Of a stretch of DNA of 14,347 nucleotides, positions 9,001 through 14,308 are shown piece after piece. The translations under genes were made by a program, and so were the position numbers. Each line of letters begins with the position of its first letter. Within the stretch, counting starts at the first letter, position 1. Below the pieces are notes generated by a model. The model was given only the letters and a program-made list of their open reading frames with translations, was not told the origin of the DNA and did not search any database. The DNA is from Beroe ovata (taxonomy: Eukaryota; Ctenophora; Nuda; Beroida; Beroidae): assembly GCA_946803715.1 (NCBI GenBank), contig CAMPET010000592.1, positions 1 through 14,347 on the forward strand, in the 5' to 3' direction.

Positions 9001-11389
9001 GCAGCTTGCCAAAGTTGGTGGTTTGGGCCTCAATCACCGTACCTGAGGTGGGCAGGTTATTAGCGTTCAGAGCGGGGACAGGTATTTCTTAGTTCTGTTT
9101 ATAATCAGGGAAATCTAACGAGTAACGTTGGTGAATCATTACAGTGAGCGTTTAGGTACTATACATCATAGTATGCACTATCGCTCAGACACAGACACAA
9201 ACACACACAGACACAAACAGACACAGACACACACACACAGACACACACAGACACACACACTCACCGAGGGAGATAAGTCCAAGGATGATGAAGCAGATGA
9301 AAATGATGTGGAAATCAGTGGAGTTCGTTTCAGGGTACAGATCTGAAACGATGATGAATATCTCCGATAATTGGATAATGATTGGAACCAATTACAGACT
9401 CATGTCAACTGTCGATTAATGTATGTAAAACGCCAAAGCAGATCTCCATTTCTCAATAGTCGCATTATTCCAAATATGGAATAAATACCTCCGAATCCGA
9501 TGGTCGTGAAGGAGATGAAGGTGAAGTAGACCGAGTCAGAGAACGACCAGTTTTCCATGTACGTGAGGTAACCTGCGATAGAGATACGTGTGTCACGATA
9601 CATGTGTCACGATCAATCACAGGAATCACAAGTTTTGTTCACCATCACACCATCACCATTTGTCATTGATAAATTCGTAGCTCTCAATATTTTCTACTCG
9701 TTCACCACCAACAGCGAGATTTAGTTCTAACTCTCGATTCCCACACAATATCATGTCTGCGCCTGAACCTCACCGCTTGTTAGTGTACTATGTATTACAC
9801 AGGCTTCATCTGTCAAACAGCAGTCGATGGCCGCTGTACATAAGAAAGCCGGGATACTTCAATATAAATACGTTCCAGTAACGATAAAACACTGTTCAGT
9901 TGTAAACGAACAGAAACGAGTGGGTAAACAACCGAGGGAGTTATGTAAAATCGCTATCAGGTAGTTATGTCGTTAGTGGTAGGACTATTCATCGGTCATG
10001 CAAATAAGTTTTCAGGAGAAATAAGTCCGTGCGTGTGTATGTAATATGTCTGTGTGTGTCTGTGTGTGTGTCTGTGTCTCAAAAATGGGGTGTGGTATAT
10101 ATAAAGAGAGAAGTGTGGTAATATAAAGAGAGCCTGGACCTGTAAGGCCCACAAGAGGATGGGGTGTGGTATGTTGTGGTTTAAATAAAAATCTTGATCG
10201 ACCATCCATCTCCACAGTACATTGACAGTTGACACTTTTCCAAACCGGAAAAACGGTGTCCAAACTTTACTCCAAGTCGAAAACACACACAAACTCACAA
10301 AATATCACAGAGAACTGGATGTGTTGACTACAAATAATGTGATGACACTTTTCGTTGGCACTCTACAGTGATGAAGCGGTGTACACAGTAATGAAGCTTT
10401 GTGATAATGCATAACGGGTATATTGTATTCTGACGGATGTGAAGCAAGAGAACGAATGATTTTGTTACAATGTTACCACCTACCACACACACAGCCACAC
10501 AGACACACACCGCACTCAGAAACTGTGTTAGAACGTGTGTCTGTATGTGTGTGTGTGTGTGTGTCTACTGTCTGCAGTGTGTCACACACATACAGACATA
10601 CAGACACACACACACACACACGTTCTAACACAAGAGAAAGTGGCAAGAAAGAGACGAGCAGTTAGGCACAACTCTAAGAATTGCTCTCACGCAATGACCT
10701 TCCTCCTCCCTCAGTATACGACACTGTTGTATTTGTAAATTGAGAGAGCAGGCTTGTGTGTGTGTGTGTGTGTCTGTGTGTGTGTCTGTGTGTCTGTGTG
10801 TGTATGTCTGTATGTGTGTCTGTGTGTGTGAGCTTGCACAGGGTTTGCATAGTAATATGAGTTACACAATATGGGGGTGCAGCTGCTTATTATAGCTATA
10901 AGCTATCATCCACATAGCTACAAGCACAATAGTACTGGATGAATACATAATATCATTTAGTGTCACTGTGAGCAGGAATCATAGGTGCTGCGCGCGTGCA
11001 AACACACGTGTCGCACGCTGAATTGAAAAACCAGAAGGCATTCGTTATGGAAATGAGGAAAAAAGCGGTAAAGAACCATAAACCAATAAAACGGCCGAAA
11101 ATTTCGCAGCTTAACCATACCCCGTGATTCGTTACCAATACCCCGTGATCCGTTACCAATACCCCGTGATTCGTTACCAATACCCCGTGACTCGTTACCA
11201 ATACCCCGTGACTCGTTACCAATACCCCGTGACAACCCTGCTGTGACTGTACCTGTAGTAAGAGAGGAGTCCGTCGTTGAGTACGAACCACCGTTGTCTG
11301 TACCCCTTGATGTAGTTAGTCCACTTCAGTAACCATCCCCTGTACTCTGCAGTGTCTGAACCAGGAGAGTCACCACTTGCACTACTCAT
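1..11389 (-). CDS. OSBP: Oxysterol-binding protein gene, N-terminal part (span of exons in window)
   Basis: This is the span of the split OSBP gene, read from 11389 down to the window edge. OSBP exchanges cholesterol for PI4P at ER-Golgi contact sites: the PH domain binds Golgi PI4P/ARF1, the FFAT motif binds VAP on the ER, and the C-terminal ORD carries the lipid. Coding exons seen are 11253-11389, 6825-6933, 6565-6661, 2795-2911, 2477-2645, 416-609 and probably 1-24. Junction phases agree at each located join. The joined PH sequence follows animal OSBP almost residue for residue (e.g. [44 protein letters not shown]). The exon or exons between 6565 and 2911 were not located, and the ORD lies beyond position 1. 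The gene is interrupted by an hAT-type element, and intron 1 contains exons of an unrelated channel. Confidence 0.88.
416..609 (-). CDS. OSBP: OSBP exon: acidic tract with FFAT (VAP-binding) motif
   Basis: The acceptor is tttcctcag at 611-610 and the donor ACG|gtaata at 415-414. Two bases complete the Asp begun in the previous exon, then 64 codons follow: [64 protein letters not shown]. The core D-F-Y-D-A-M-D, after the acidic run DSDEEDDD, fits the FFAT consensus E-F-F-D-A-x-E, which binds the MSP domain of ER-resident VAP proteins. Vertebrate OSBP has EFFDAPE at this position. The Ser/Thr-rich remainder is the flexible, probably phosphorylated linker before the ORD. The exon ends in phase 0. 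Confidence 0.9.
610..2476 (-). other. OSBP intron (1,867 bp)
   Basis: Bounded by the donor at 2476-2475 and acceptor at 611-610. I saw no exon or gene in it. It holds scattered TGTACA palindromes (about 700-714, 1088-1100, 1700-1755) and otherwise AT-rich unique DNA. Confidence 0.75.
2477..2645 (-). CDS. OSBP: OSBP exon: central coiled coil, second part
   Basis: The acceptor is cactcag|GCG at 2647-2646 and the donor TCAG|gtagga at 2476-2475. The exon has 56 codons plus one base: [56 protein letters not shown]. Animal OSBP has ACRDF...THSKKWQ...ER..RIRLEETLEQLAKQHNHLERA at this place, so RLEE-x-x-E-x-LA-[RK]-QH-x-x-LE-[KR]-A is a clear family signature. The E/L/R-rich heptads predict a coiled coil. 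The phase-1 end (G) joins to AC of the next exon to give Asp. The intron before it is 149 bp. Confidence 0.92.
2795..2911 (-). CDS. OSBP: OSBP exon: central coiled-coil region, first part
   Basis: The acceptor is gtccctgcag at 2913-2912 and the donor AAG|gtttgt at 2794-2793. The exon has 39 whole codons (phase 0 at both ends): [20 protein letters not shown], then [19 protein letters not shown]. In animal OSBP the matching stretch is ...RSLSELES... through ATLFRITSNAMINACRDF. The conserved pattern T-A-x-F-R-[VI]-[AT]-S-[SN]-x-M-I is visible here. This is the helical linker between the PH domain and the FFAT motif. The exon joins in frame to 2477-2645, giving [12 protein letters not shown]. Confidence 0.85.
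2949..3042. repeat. Degenerate CAGCTATACCAGTATACA tandem repeat
   Basis: Several imperfect copies of CAGCTATACCAGTATACA and shortened ACCAGTATACACAGT run in tandem just upstream of the OSBP coil exon acceptor. Confidence 0.6.
3178..4084. mobile_element. Non-autonomous hAT-type DNA transposon, 907 bp, complete ends and target duplication
   Basis: The left end CAGTGGTGCAAATCC (3178-3192) and right end GGATTTGCACCACTG (4070-4084) are perfect 15-bp inverted repeats. They are flanked by identical 8-bp direct repeats AGTGTCAT (3170-3177 and 4085-4092). CAGTG termini with an 8-bp target duplication are the hallmark of the hAT superfamily. The runs of G just inside the left end and of C just inside the right end extend the similarity imperfectly. 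No transposase-length reading frame was found, so mobility would depend on a transposase supplied elsewhere. It sits in the OSBP intron between the coil exon at 2911 and PH exon 3. The intact duplication suggests a fairly recent insertion. Confidence 0.88.
4387..4534. repeat. 148-bp imperfect foldback (TGTACA family)
   Basis: The outer arms pair AGAGAGAGTACAATATACAT and following bases (4387-4417) with 4497-4534 at nearly every position after one small bulge. Next inside, TTATACACCTTGTA pairs with TACTACAAGATGTATAA. The centre is the 18-bp palindrome GTACACTGTACAGTGTAC (4442-4459). The long open frames on both strands here are by-products of the symmetry. It sits in the OSBP intron between 2911 and 6565. 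Confidence 0.65.
5191..5236. repeat. 12-bp tandem repeat CATGGCATCTAA
   Basis: Three exact copies and one partial copy (CATGGCATAA) lie end to end. They are intronic. Confidence 0.8.
5388..5422. repeat. Hairpin of TGTACA family, 12-bp arms
   Basis: GTACACTGTACA (5388-5399) and TGTACAGTGTAC (5411-5422) are perfect inverted arms around an 11-base loop. A further GTGTAC copy follows at 5431-5436. Confidence 0.7.
5748..5982 (-). CDS. Possible exon of unknown product inside an OSBP intron
   Basis: This minus-strand stretch is open from an acceptor-like tgttatgtccag to a strong donor, ATCA|gtaagt, near 5748. It reads [71 protein letters not shown]. The last 17 residues look like folded protein; the Arg/Lys/Ser part is less convincing. 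The base composition is clearly richer in GC than its surroundings. The opposite strand is also open over 5821-5988 (…[20 protein letters not shown]… then a stop), and its Arg/Asp complement could equally be the real frame. It does not fit the missing OSBP coil, because its start phase is wrong for exon 3. No family was recognised. Confidence 0.3.
6493..6528. repeat. Perfect 36-bp palindrome of TGTACATT units beside an OSBP splice donor
   Basis: The left half ATGTACATTGTACATTGT and right half ACAATGTACAATGTACAT are exact reverse complements with no spacer. It begins 35 bases inside the intron after OSBP exon 3 (donor 6564-6563), so the transcript could form a hairpin close to the 5' splice site. 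Confidence 0.85.
6565..6661 (-). CDS. OSBP: OSBP exon 3: C-terminal helix of PH domain
   Basis: The acceptor is ccctcag|G at 6663-6662 and the donor GAG|gtacac at 6564-6563. The exon encodes [20 protein letters not shown] and then [12 protein letters not shown], ending in phase 1 (G). It contains the closing PH alpha-helix with the invariant tryptophan (RQRW) and the OSBP-typical ALELAK. With exons 1 and 2 it completes a PH domain of ordinary length. Intron 2 before it is 163 bp. The intron after it starts with a 36-bp perfect palindrome only about 35 bases past the donor. The next exon must start with two bases and was not identified. Confidence 0.92.
6825..6933 (-). CDS. OSBP: OSBP exon 2: middle of PH domain
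   Basis: The acceptor is cttcccag|G at 6935-6934 and the donor CAG|gtatgt at 6824-6823. The first base completes the Arg codon left by exon 1 (AG+G). The joined reading [22 protein letters not shown] matches the same stretch of animal OSBP (LLSYYR, then S-K-A-E-M[11 protein letters not shown]). The exon goes on with [20 protein letters not shown], the beta-strand region in which vertebrates have EDSCNFIISNGGAQ. The exon ends in phase 0. The 4,319-bp intron before it is by far the largest located in this gene and holds other exons on the same strand. Confidence 0.93.
7116..7852 (-). CDS. Long Ser/Thr-rich open exon of unknown gene, inside OSBP intron 1
   Basis: About 245 codons stay open between an acceptor-like site (gtctaggttctag at 7854-7853) and a donor-like site (GGTG|gtatgt at 7115-7114). 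The N-terminal third is nine 18-bp repeats encoding V-V-S-S-G-E-like hexapeptides. Next comes a low-complexity Ser/Thr/Pro region ([29 protein letters not shown]), then a less repetitive acidic end ([34 protein letters not shown]). The first in-frame ATG lies within the repeat (…[11 protein letters not shown]). No family was recognised. It cannot be read as the K2P tail, because the join hits a stop, nor between OSBP exons 1 and 2, because the phase fails. Its phase-2 end could splice to OSBP exon 2, so an alternative N-terminus that replaces half of the PH domain is formally possible. Confidence 0.45.
7680..7841 (-). repeat. 18-bp minisatellite, nine units, in frame with the Ser-rich exon
   Basis: On the plus strand the units begin C/T-T-T/C-GAC-A-C-C-A and repeat exactly every 18 bases nine times. 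On the minus strand each unit encodes six residues of the pattern V-V-S-S-x-x. No unit introduces a stop, and all length changes preserve the frame. Confidence 0.8.
7987..8150. repeat. GC-rich compound foldback with UUCG-type hairpins
   Basis: An outer 9-bp pair (CTGGCAAGC 7987-7995 / GCTTGCCAG 8138-8146) and an inner pair (GTTACA 8012-8017 / TGTAAC 8109-8114) enclose two adjacent strong hairpins. The first (8030-8066) pairs GCTCACCGAG with CTCGGTGAGC and carries GGCCC-TTCG-GGCC at its tip. The second (8073-8101) has perfect 13-bp arms GCAAAAAGGGCCC / GGGCCCTTTTTGC. A third small one (8135-8150) is GGGGCT-TGCC-AGCCCC. The block is strikingly GC-rich between AT-rich flanks. It lies in OSBP intron 1 between the Ser-rich exon and the K2P stop. 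Confidence 0.75.
8151..8914. other. AT-rich stretch without recognised gene, downstream of K2P stop
   Basis: No reading frame of note. It contains a TGTACA/TATACA cluster (8691-8745) and the CG/CA alternating tract. It would include the 3' untranslated region of the K2P transcript, but no clear AATAAA was found near the stop. Confidence 0.6.
8820..8862. repeat. Alternating CG/CA tract with Z-DNA potential
   Basis: Alternating purine-pyrimidine runs (CGCGCGCGCACGTG and GCACGCGCACGCGCACGTGC) flank GATAT. The block lies about 55 bases past the K2P stop codon in the direction of transcription. Confidence 0.6.
8915..9042 (-). CDS. K2P potassium channel last exon: short cysteine-rich tail and stop
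   Basis: The acceptor is tgcccacctcag|GT at 9044-9043. GT completes the Gly begun in the M4 exon, then [40 protein letters not shown] and E precede TAG at 8915-8917. The cytosolic tail after M4 is thus only about 38 residues, short for the family. The cluster C-D-C-L-C-K-N-K-C next to the membrane could be palmitoylated or could bind metal; this is inference. Codon use is clearly coding-like (many C/G third positions) against AT-rich flanks. No clear AATAAA signal was found near the stop on this strand. Confidence 0.8.
9186..9262. repeat. CA/CAGACA microsatellite
   Basis: Imperfect (CA)n with regular AGACAC interruptions. It begins directly after the donor of the K2P M4 exon. Confidence 0.85.
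9265..9342 (-). CDS. K2P potassium channel exon: end of pore and last membrane helix (M4)
   Basis: The acceptor is catcgtttcag at 9344-9343 and the donor CTCG|gtgagt at 9264-9263. With the G from the previous exon it reads [21 protein letters not shown], then GLISL. The D completes GFGD of the filter. LYPETNST is the extracellular stretch after the pore, with a possible N-glycosylation site [20 protein letters not shown] is the M4 helix, in which K2P channels typically show a W/F-x-x-x-G-L-A/I pattern. Both ends are phase 1, like the neighbouring exons. The 146-bp and 222-bp flanking introns contain little except a CA-rich microsatellite right after the donor. Confidence 0.84.
9489..9572 (-). 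CDS. K2P potassium channel exon: second pore loop
   Basis: The acceptor is ctatcgcag|GT at 9574-9573 and the donor GGAG|gtattt at 9488-9487. The exon encodes [G][18 protein letters not shown], then ISFTTIGFG. This is the second pore (P2) of two-pore-domain K+ channels: E-x-W-[ST]-F-x-D-[SA]-x-Y-F-x-F-[IV]-[ST]-[FL]-T-T-I-G-F-G, with GFG as selectivity filter. K2P channels carry background K+ leak at the plasma membrane. The split codon joins to the next exon to give the canonical GFGD. The exon begins with two bases, so the missing upstream exon should end in phase 1. A hydrophobic M3 helix should lie just upstream but was not found next to it. Confidence 0.86.
9774..9833 (-). CDS. Candidate upstream exon of the K2P gene (uncertain)
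   Basis: A good acceptor (cggctttcttatgtacag, AG at 9835-9834) and donor (AGCG|gtgagg) frame 60 bases that are open in the phase needed to join the pore exon at 9572 (starts with two bases, ends with one, like the proven K2P exons). It would read [19 protein letters not shown] before G-YLTYMENW. Against it, K2P channels should have a hydrophobic M3 helix exactly here, and this peptide has Asp, Glu and His. It may be chance, or an exon skipped in the main transcript. Confidence 0.2.
10028..10080. repeat. GT/GTCT microsatellite
   Basis: Imperfect GTGTGT tract with TCTG interruptions, in OSBP intron 1. Confidence 0.8.
10524..10632. repeat. Inverted repeat with GT/CA microsatellite arms
   Basis: TGTGTTAGAACGTGTGT (10524-10540) is the exact inverse of ACACACGTTCTAACACA (10616-10632). 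Between them GT-rich DNA on the left pairs with CA-rich DNA on the right, around a short unique centre (CTACTGTCTGCAG). The unique TGTTAGAACG ends show that this is an inverted duplication rather than two independent microsatellites. Confidence 0.7.
10755..10830. repeat. GT/GTCT microsatellite
   Basis: About 76 bp of GTGTGT with TCTG and TATG interruptions, in OSBP intron 1. Confidence 0.85.
11118..11233. repeat. 21-bp minisatellite next to the OSBP exon 1 donor
   Basis: Five full copies and one partial copy of TACCCCGTGANTCGTTACCAA (N = T, C) run from 11118 to 11233 and end 18 bases short of the exon 1 splice donor. The 21-base period keeps two minus frames open (H-G-V-L-V-T-N and S-R-G-I-G-N-E repeats), but these are intronic and not counted as protein. 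Confidence 0.85.
11253..11389 (-). CDS. OSBP: OSBP exon 1: start and first half of PH domain
   Basis: This exon encodes 45 residues plus two bases. It opens [20 protein letters not shown] and continues through the PH beta-strands [20 protein letters not shown] to LLSYY. The G-W-L-x-K-W and R-W-F-V-L residues are standard PH core positions, and the wording is specific to OSBP. The donor is AG|gtacag at 11252-11251, leaving phase 2. I chose the ATG at 11389 because the encoded Ser/Gly/Asp-rich lead runs directly into the PH fold; an in-frame ATG at 11419 would add ten residues ([10 protein letters not shown]). The N-terminus is much shorter than the long Gly/Ala-rich leader of vertebrate OSBP. 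No TATA box or other promoter was recognised upstream. Confidence 0.9.
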
Positions 11390-11692
11390 GCCTGGTAACG
11401 GGAAGTAACGGGTTACCATGGTAACAGTACAAAGCGAATAGTGACAATCAACGTGATAGTTTTATTGGCAGAAATACATATTTCAATATTTGATTCGTGT
11501 AGGTAGCGCGCAAATTTCGGGAAAAGCATTTCCTTGTGTTTGTTAGCGGTGGCCAAAAAACAGATAAGAATTTGCCAAACTTGTCAACAGAGCAGTACCA
11601 TATTTTAGTGAAATTATTGACCGAATTGTACTGATATCTCCGTGCATATTGTACATTGCAATGTATATTTTACATTGTACAATTCATTTCAT

Positions 11693-11723
11693 ATACAATG
11701 TACACTGTCAGTGTACATTGTAT
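11693..11723. repeat. 31-bp near-perfect palindrome of TGTACA family
   Basis: ATACAATGTACACTG and CAGTGTACATTGTAT are exact 15-base inverted arms around a single T. More TGTACA units lie on both sides (11649-11683 and 11728-11748), making a cluster of about 100 bp some 300 bp upstream of OSBP exon 1. Confidence 0.75.
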
Positions 11724-12338
11724 GATCATTGTACAGTCACAGTGTACACTAAATATTCTCCACACAGAATCTTCTGATTTGAGAGATACATCAACAGATC
11801 AACAAGTCAATCGGTGGGAGCACTTGTTCACCAGGAAATCTCTCTCTTACAAATCTCTCTCTTACAAACTCATAAGCTGAAATTCTCGAATTACATCAAG
11901 ATCCATGTTGCCAAACTACACAATTATAAAAGTCGACGAAAACAATTAACAAGAATATTGCTCGGCTAAATGAGCTGTAACCAAAGATACCTATGGAATA
12001 TGCGCTTAGTCAATAAAGACACCGTGGTTGTTATAAAGGAGGTGTAAAATAATCCAAAAGCATCAGGAGAATGGTCAGTGGGGATTGGGACCCACTTAGG
12101 TAGGTACAATTTACTTAGGTAGGTACAATTTACCTACCCATAACATACAAACGTACAAAAACAGAGTACGTACCCAAAATCTCTTTAAGAGAAGAGATTG
12201 CTGGGTAGTGCTCATTACTCAAAACAGTGAGAACAACAACTACACAGTAAGCATGGTGGTCACGACACAATGAAAAACAGAGGGGAGGGGCATAAGATGG
12301 GGCATGTATACATGCGTTACCCATATATGACGTGTGAC

Positions 12339-12541
12339 CTGAGAGAGGGGGAGTGGAGGAGAGAGAGATTGGAGTGGGGAAGAGAATTAGAGTGGAGAGG
12401 GAATAGAGGAGAGGAGAGGCGAGATTGAAGTGGAGAGGGGAGGAGAGAGAGGAGAGGAGACAGTGGAGTGGAGAGGTGAGATTGGAGTGGAGAGGAGAGG
12501 AGAGGACAGAGTAGTGATGGGATAGAGAGGAAAAGAAAAGT
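12339..12541. repeat. Polypurine tract, about 200 bp
   Basis: The plus strand is almost entirely G and A, built of degenerate units such as GAGATTGGAGTGGAGAGG. Mirror-repeat polypurine DNA of this length can form a triplex (H-DNA). It lies about 1 kb upstream of OSBP exon 1. Confidence 0.8.
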
Positions 12542-12580
12542 GAAGTGTGTGACTAAAAGTATTCTTCACAGAGAAAGAGA

Positions 12581-12641
12581 GGCATACCAGCTCTGAGCAT
12601 CTGTTAATTGCAAATTCTCAGATGCTCAGAGCTGGTATGCC
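12581..12641. repeat. Perfect 23-bp stem hairpin, pre-miRNA-sized
   Basis: The left arm 12581-12603 (GGCATACCAGCTCTGAGCAT plus CTG) is the exact reverse complement of the right arm 12619-12641. The two are separated by a 15-base AT-rich loop. The 61-base unit is unique-sequence DNA, unlike the surrounding simple repeats. The size fits a small-RNA precursor or a small inverted-repeat insertion; the perfect pairing is more like the latter or a very young hairpin locus. Confidence 0.75.
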
Positions 12642-12780
12642 GTGTGTCAGGTGTCAGCATTATACAGTGACACTATAAGCCGGTGATGGTGGTGTTCTCA
12701 GGTGCTATTGACAGGTGTCAACAAGCCTCACAGAGTTATATAATGTGTTCGGGACAAGGGATTGCGCCACACACATAGTA

Positions 12781-12875
12781 CACAGTACACACACACACAC
12801 ACACACACANACACACAGACACAGACACAGACACAGACACACAGTACACACACACACACACAGTACACACACTCA
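12781..12875. repeat. CA/CAGACA microsatellite with an N
   Basis: (CA)n and (ACAGAC)n runs separated by repeated CAGTACACAC blocks. Position 12810 is an N, typical of unresolved repeat length. Confidence 0.85.
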
Positions 12876-14308
12876 CGGATAATAACTTTTAGTGTATGCA
12901 CTGATGTGTGTGGTCGCGTTCACACACGCACATAGGATCGATCAAATACACTACTTCACAGACACAAACGTCATACACACAAACACACGTGTATTGTGGT
13001 TAGACCCACTTACAAAATTCGTCCAAACAAGGGATAACAACCCTGGCACTTAGAGAGCTAGAGTAATCAAAGTTTAAACATGTGTAGTTACATGCGTCTC
13101 CAGGCTTTTATAAAATTGTGTTTGTCCCTAATAGACGATAATGGAAGGACTGAGACAGAAACTTTTCAACACTGGACAGTGGACAGGCCTATGTTACACT
13201 GGATCGATAGTGAGGAGTGAACTTTTAGATAACTTAGGATGAGGGACACAGGTTGTTTACCAAATCGGGACCCGTGCTAAATGACATCTGATTCGCGTAA
13301 TATGGGTACCTAGTTGGTACAGCCATAATCGTGAAGAATGTACATTGTACAATGTAGATTATACACATTACACAGTGTCTAAGAAGTTCAGTGATGGTCC
13401 TCGGCCATACACATTACACACCACACACCACACATATTCTATTCACACTACACGGATAGCTATCCACCACAATGCACACCACATTGTACCACTCTACCCG
13501 CTGTGTGTGTTTCCAATGTACAGGTAAACCTATGATAATAACTAATGAGGCAACATTAGAGATAATAGTTGCGAAATTCGTCAAGCAGTGCAGGAGTGAA
13601 TTAACACAGCACATAATCTCACATAATGCAATCACACAATATCACTGAACAAATGTTGTTCCCTGTTCGATTACACTGCACGTCACACTCAAATCAACAC
13701 AAGATTACGAAAATCAGTACGAGATACAAAAATCAGTACAAAAGCAATCAAAAACTTCAACTGAGCTCTCTCTCTCTCTCCCTCTCTGAAAATGGTTTCA
13801 TGGAGAACTAGCTGTGTCGTAATACTTTCATACGTGGCCAACACAGCCTTTGTCCGTCGTTCATGTGCTCTGAGATATGGCAGCCGAGCTATCAAAAGAG
13901 CAATCAAATTCCTATTTTTAGATCAGACAAATACACACATGAGAAGGAGACGACAGCGAAGGTGGGTATATAACTATCCCCAAATCGGTTCCATTAGGAG
14001 TAAACCTCATCCTTCTAACACAGTCAAATATAATTAGGCTTTGTTATGTAGGAATATCCATGTATTTTAGAACAATAACATATTGATGATCTAATTATGA
14101 CGCATACTATACTTAGTCAACCTATGAGGGCTATCTCGAACAACTGCTTACAATCTTACACTGACAAAATTAACAAATCATTGTGGGGAGGTAGGAGCCA
14201 CAAACCTCAGAATCATACCTCCCTGAAAATACGTAACGTAAGGCCGGGTACCATAGAATGGTCTGGGAGTACGAAAGTCAAAAGCGGTTACCCAAGTTCA
14301 GTAGTGTT

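Larger units (their letters stand above)
9834..11117. other. OSBP intron 1, upstream half, without a proven exon
   Basis: Holds GT/CA microsatellites, the inverted repeat at 10524-10632 and a hydrophobic open stretch on the minus strand near 11000-11110. The missing first half of the K2P channel was looked for here and not found. Confidence 0.5.

Noticed and set aside
9185-9262. K2P reading frame continuing past SLGE into a Cys-Val repeat
   Set aside because: This is the CA microsatellite read through the splice donor. The phase-1 splice to 9042 gives a proper tail and stop instead.
10953-11110. Hydrophobic minus-strand stretch ([20 protein letters not shown]…) as a missing K2P membrane segment
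   Set aside because: No good acceptor in front and no donor with the phase needed for the pore exon. It lacks pore or M2/M3 signatures and is read through from the 21-bp minisatellite, so chance is more likely.
12190-12260. Minus-strand peptide VVVLTVLSNEHYPAISSLKE with a gtacgt donor as an upstream exon
   Set aside because: Splice-like edges, but no resemblance to the K2P first half or to OSBP, and too short to support.
12387-12569. Ser/Pro/Leu-rich minus frame
   Set aside because: Translation of the polypurine tract, not a gene.
13790-13900. Minus-strand LPYLRAHERRTKAVLATYES as a gene fragment
   Set aside because: No clear splice partners and no recognised domain; the opposite strand is open as well.
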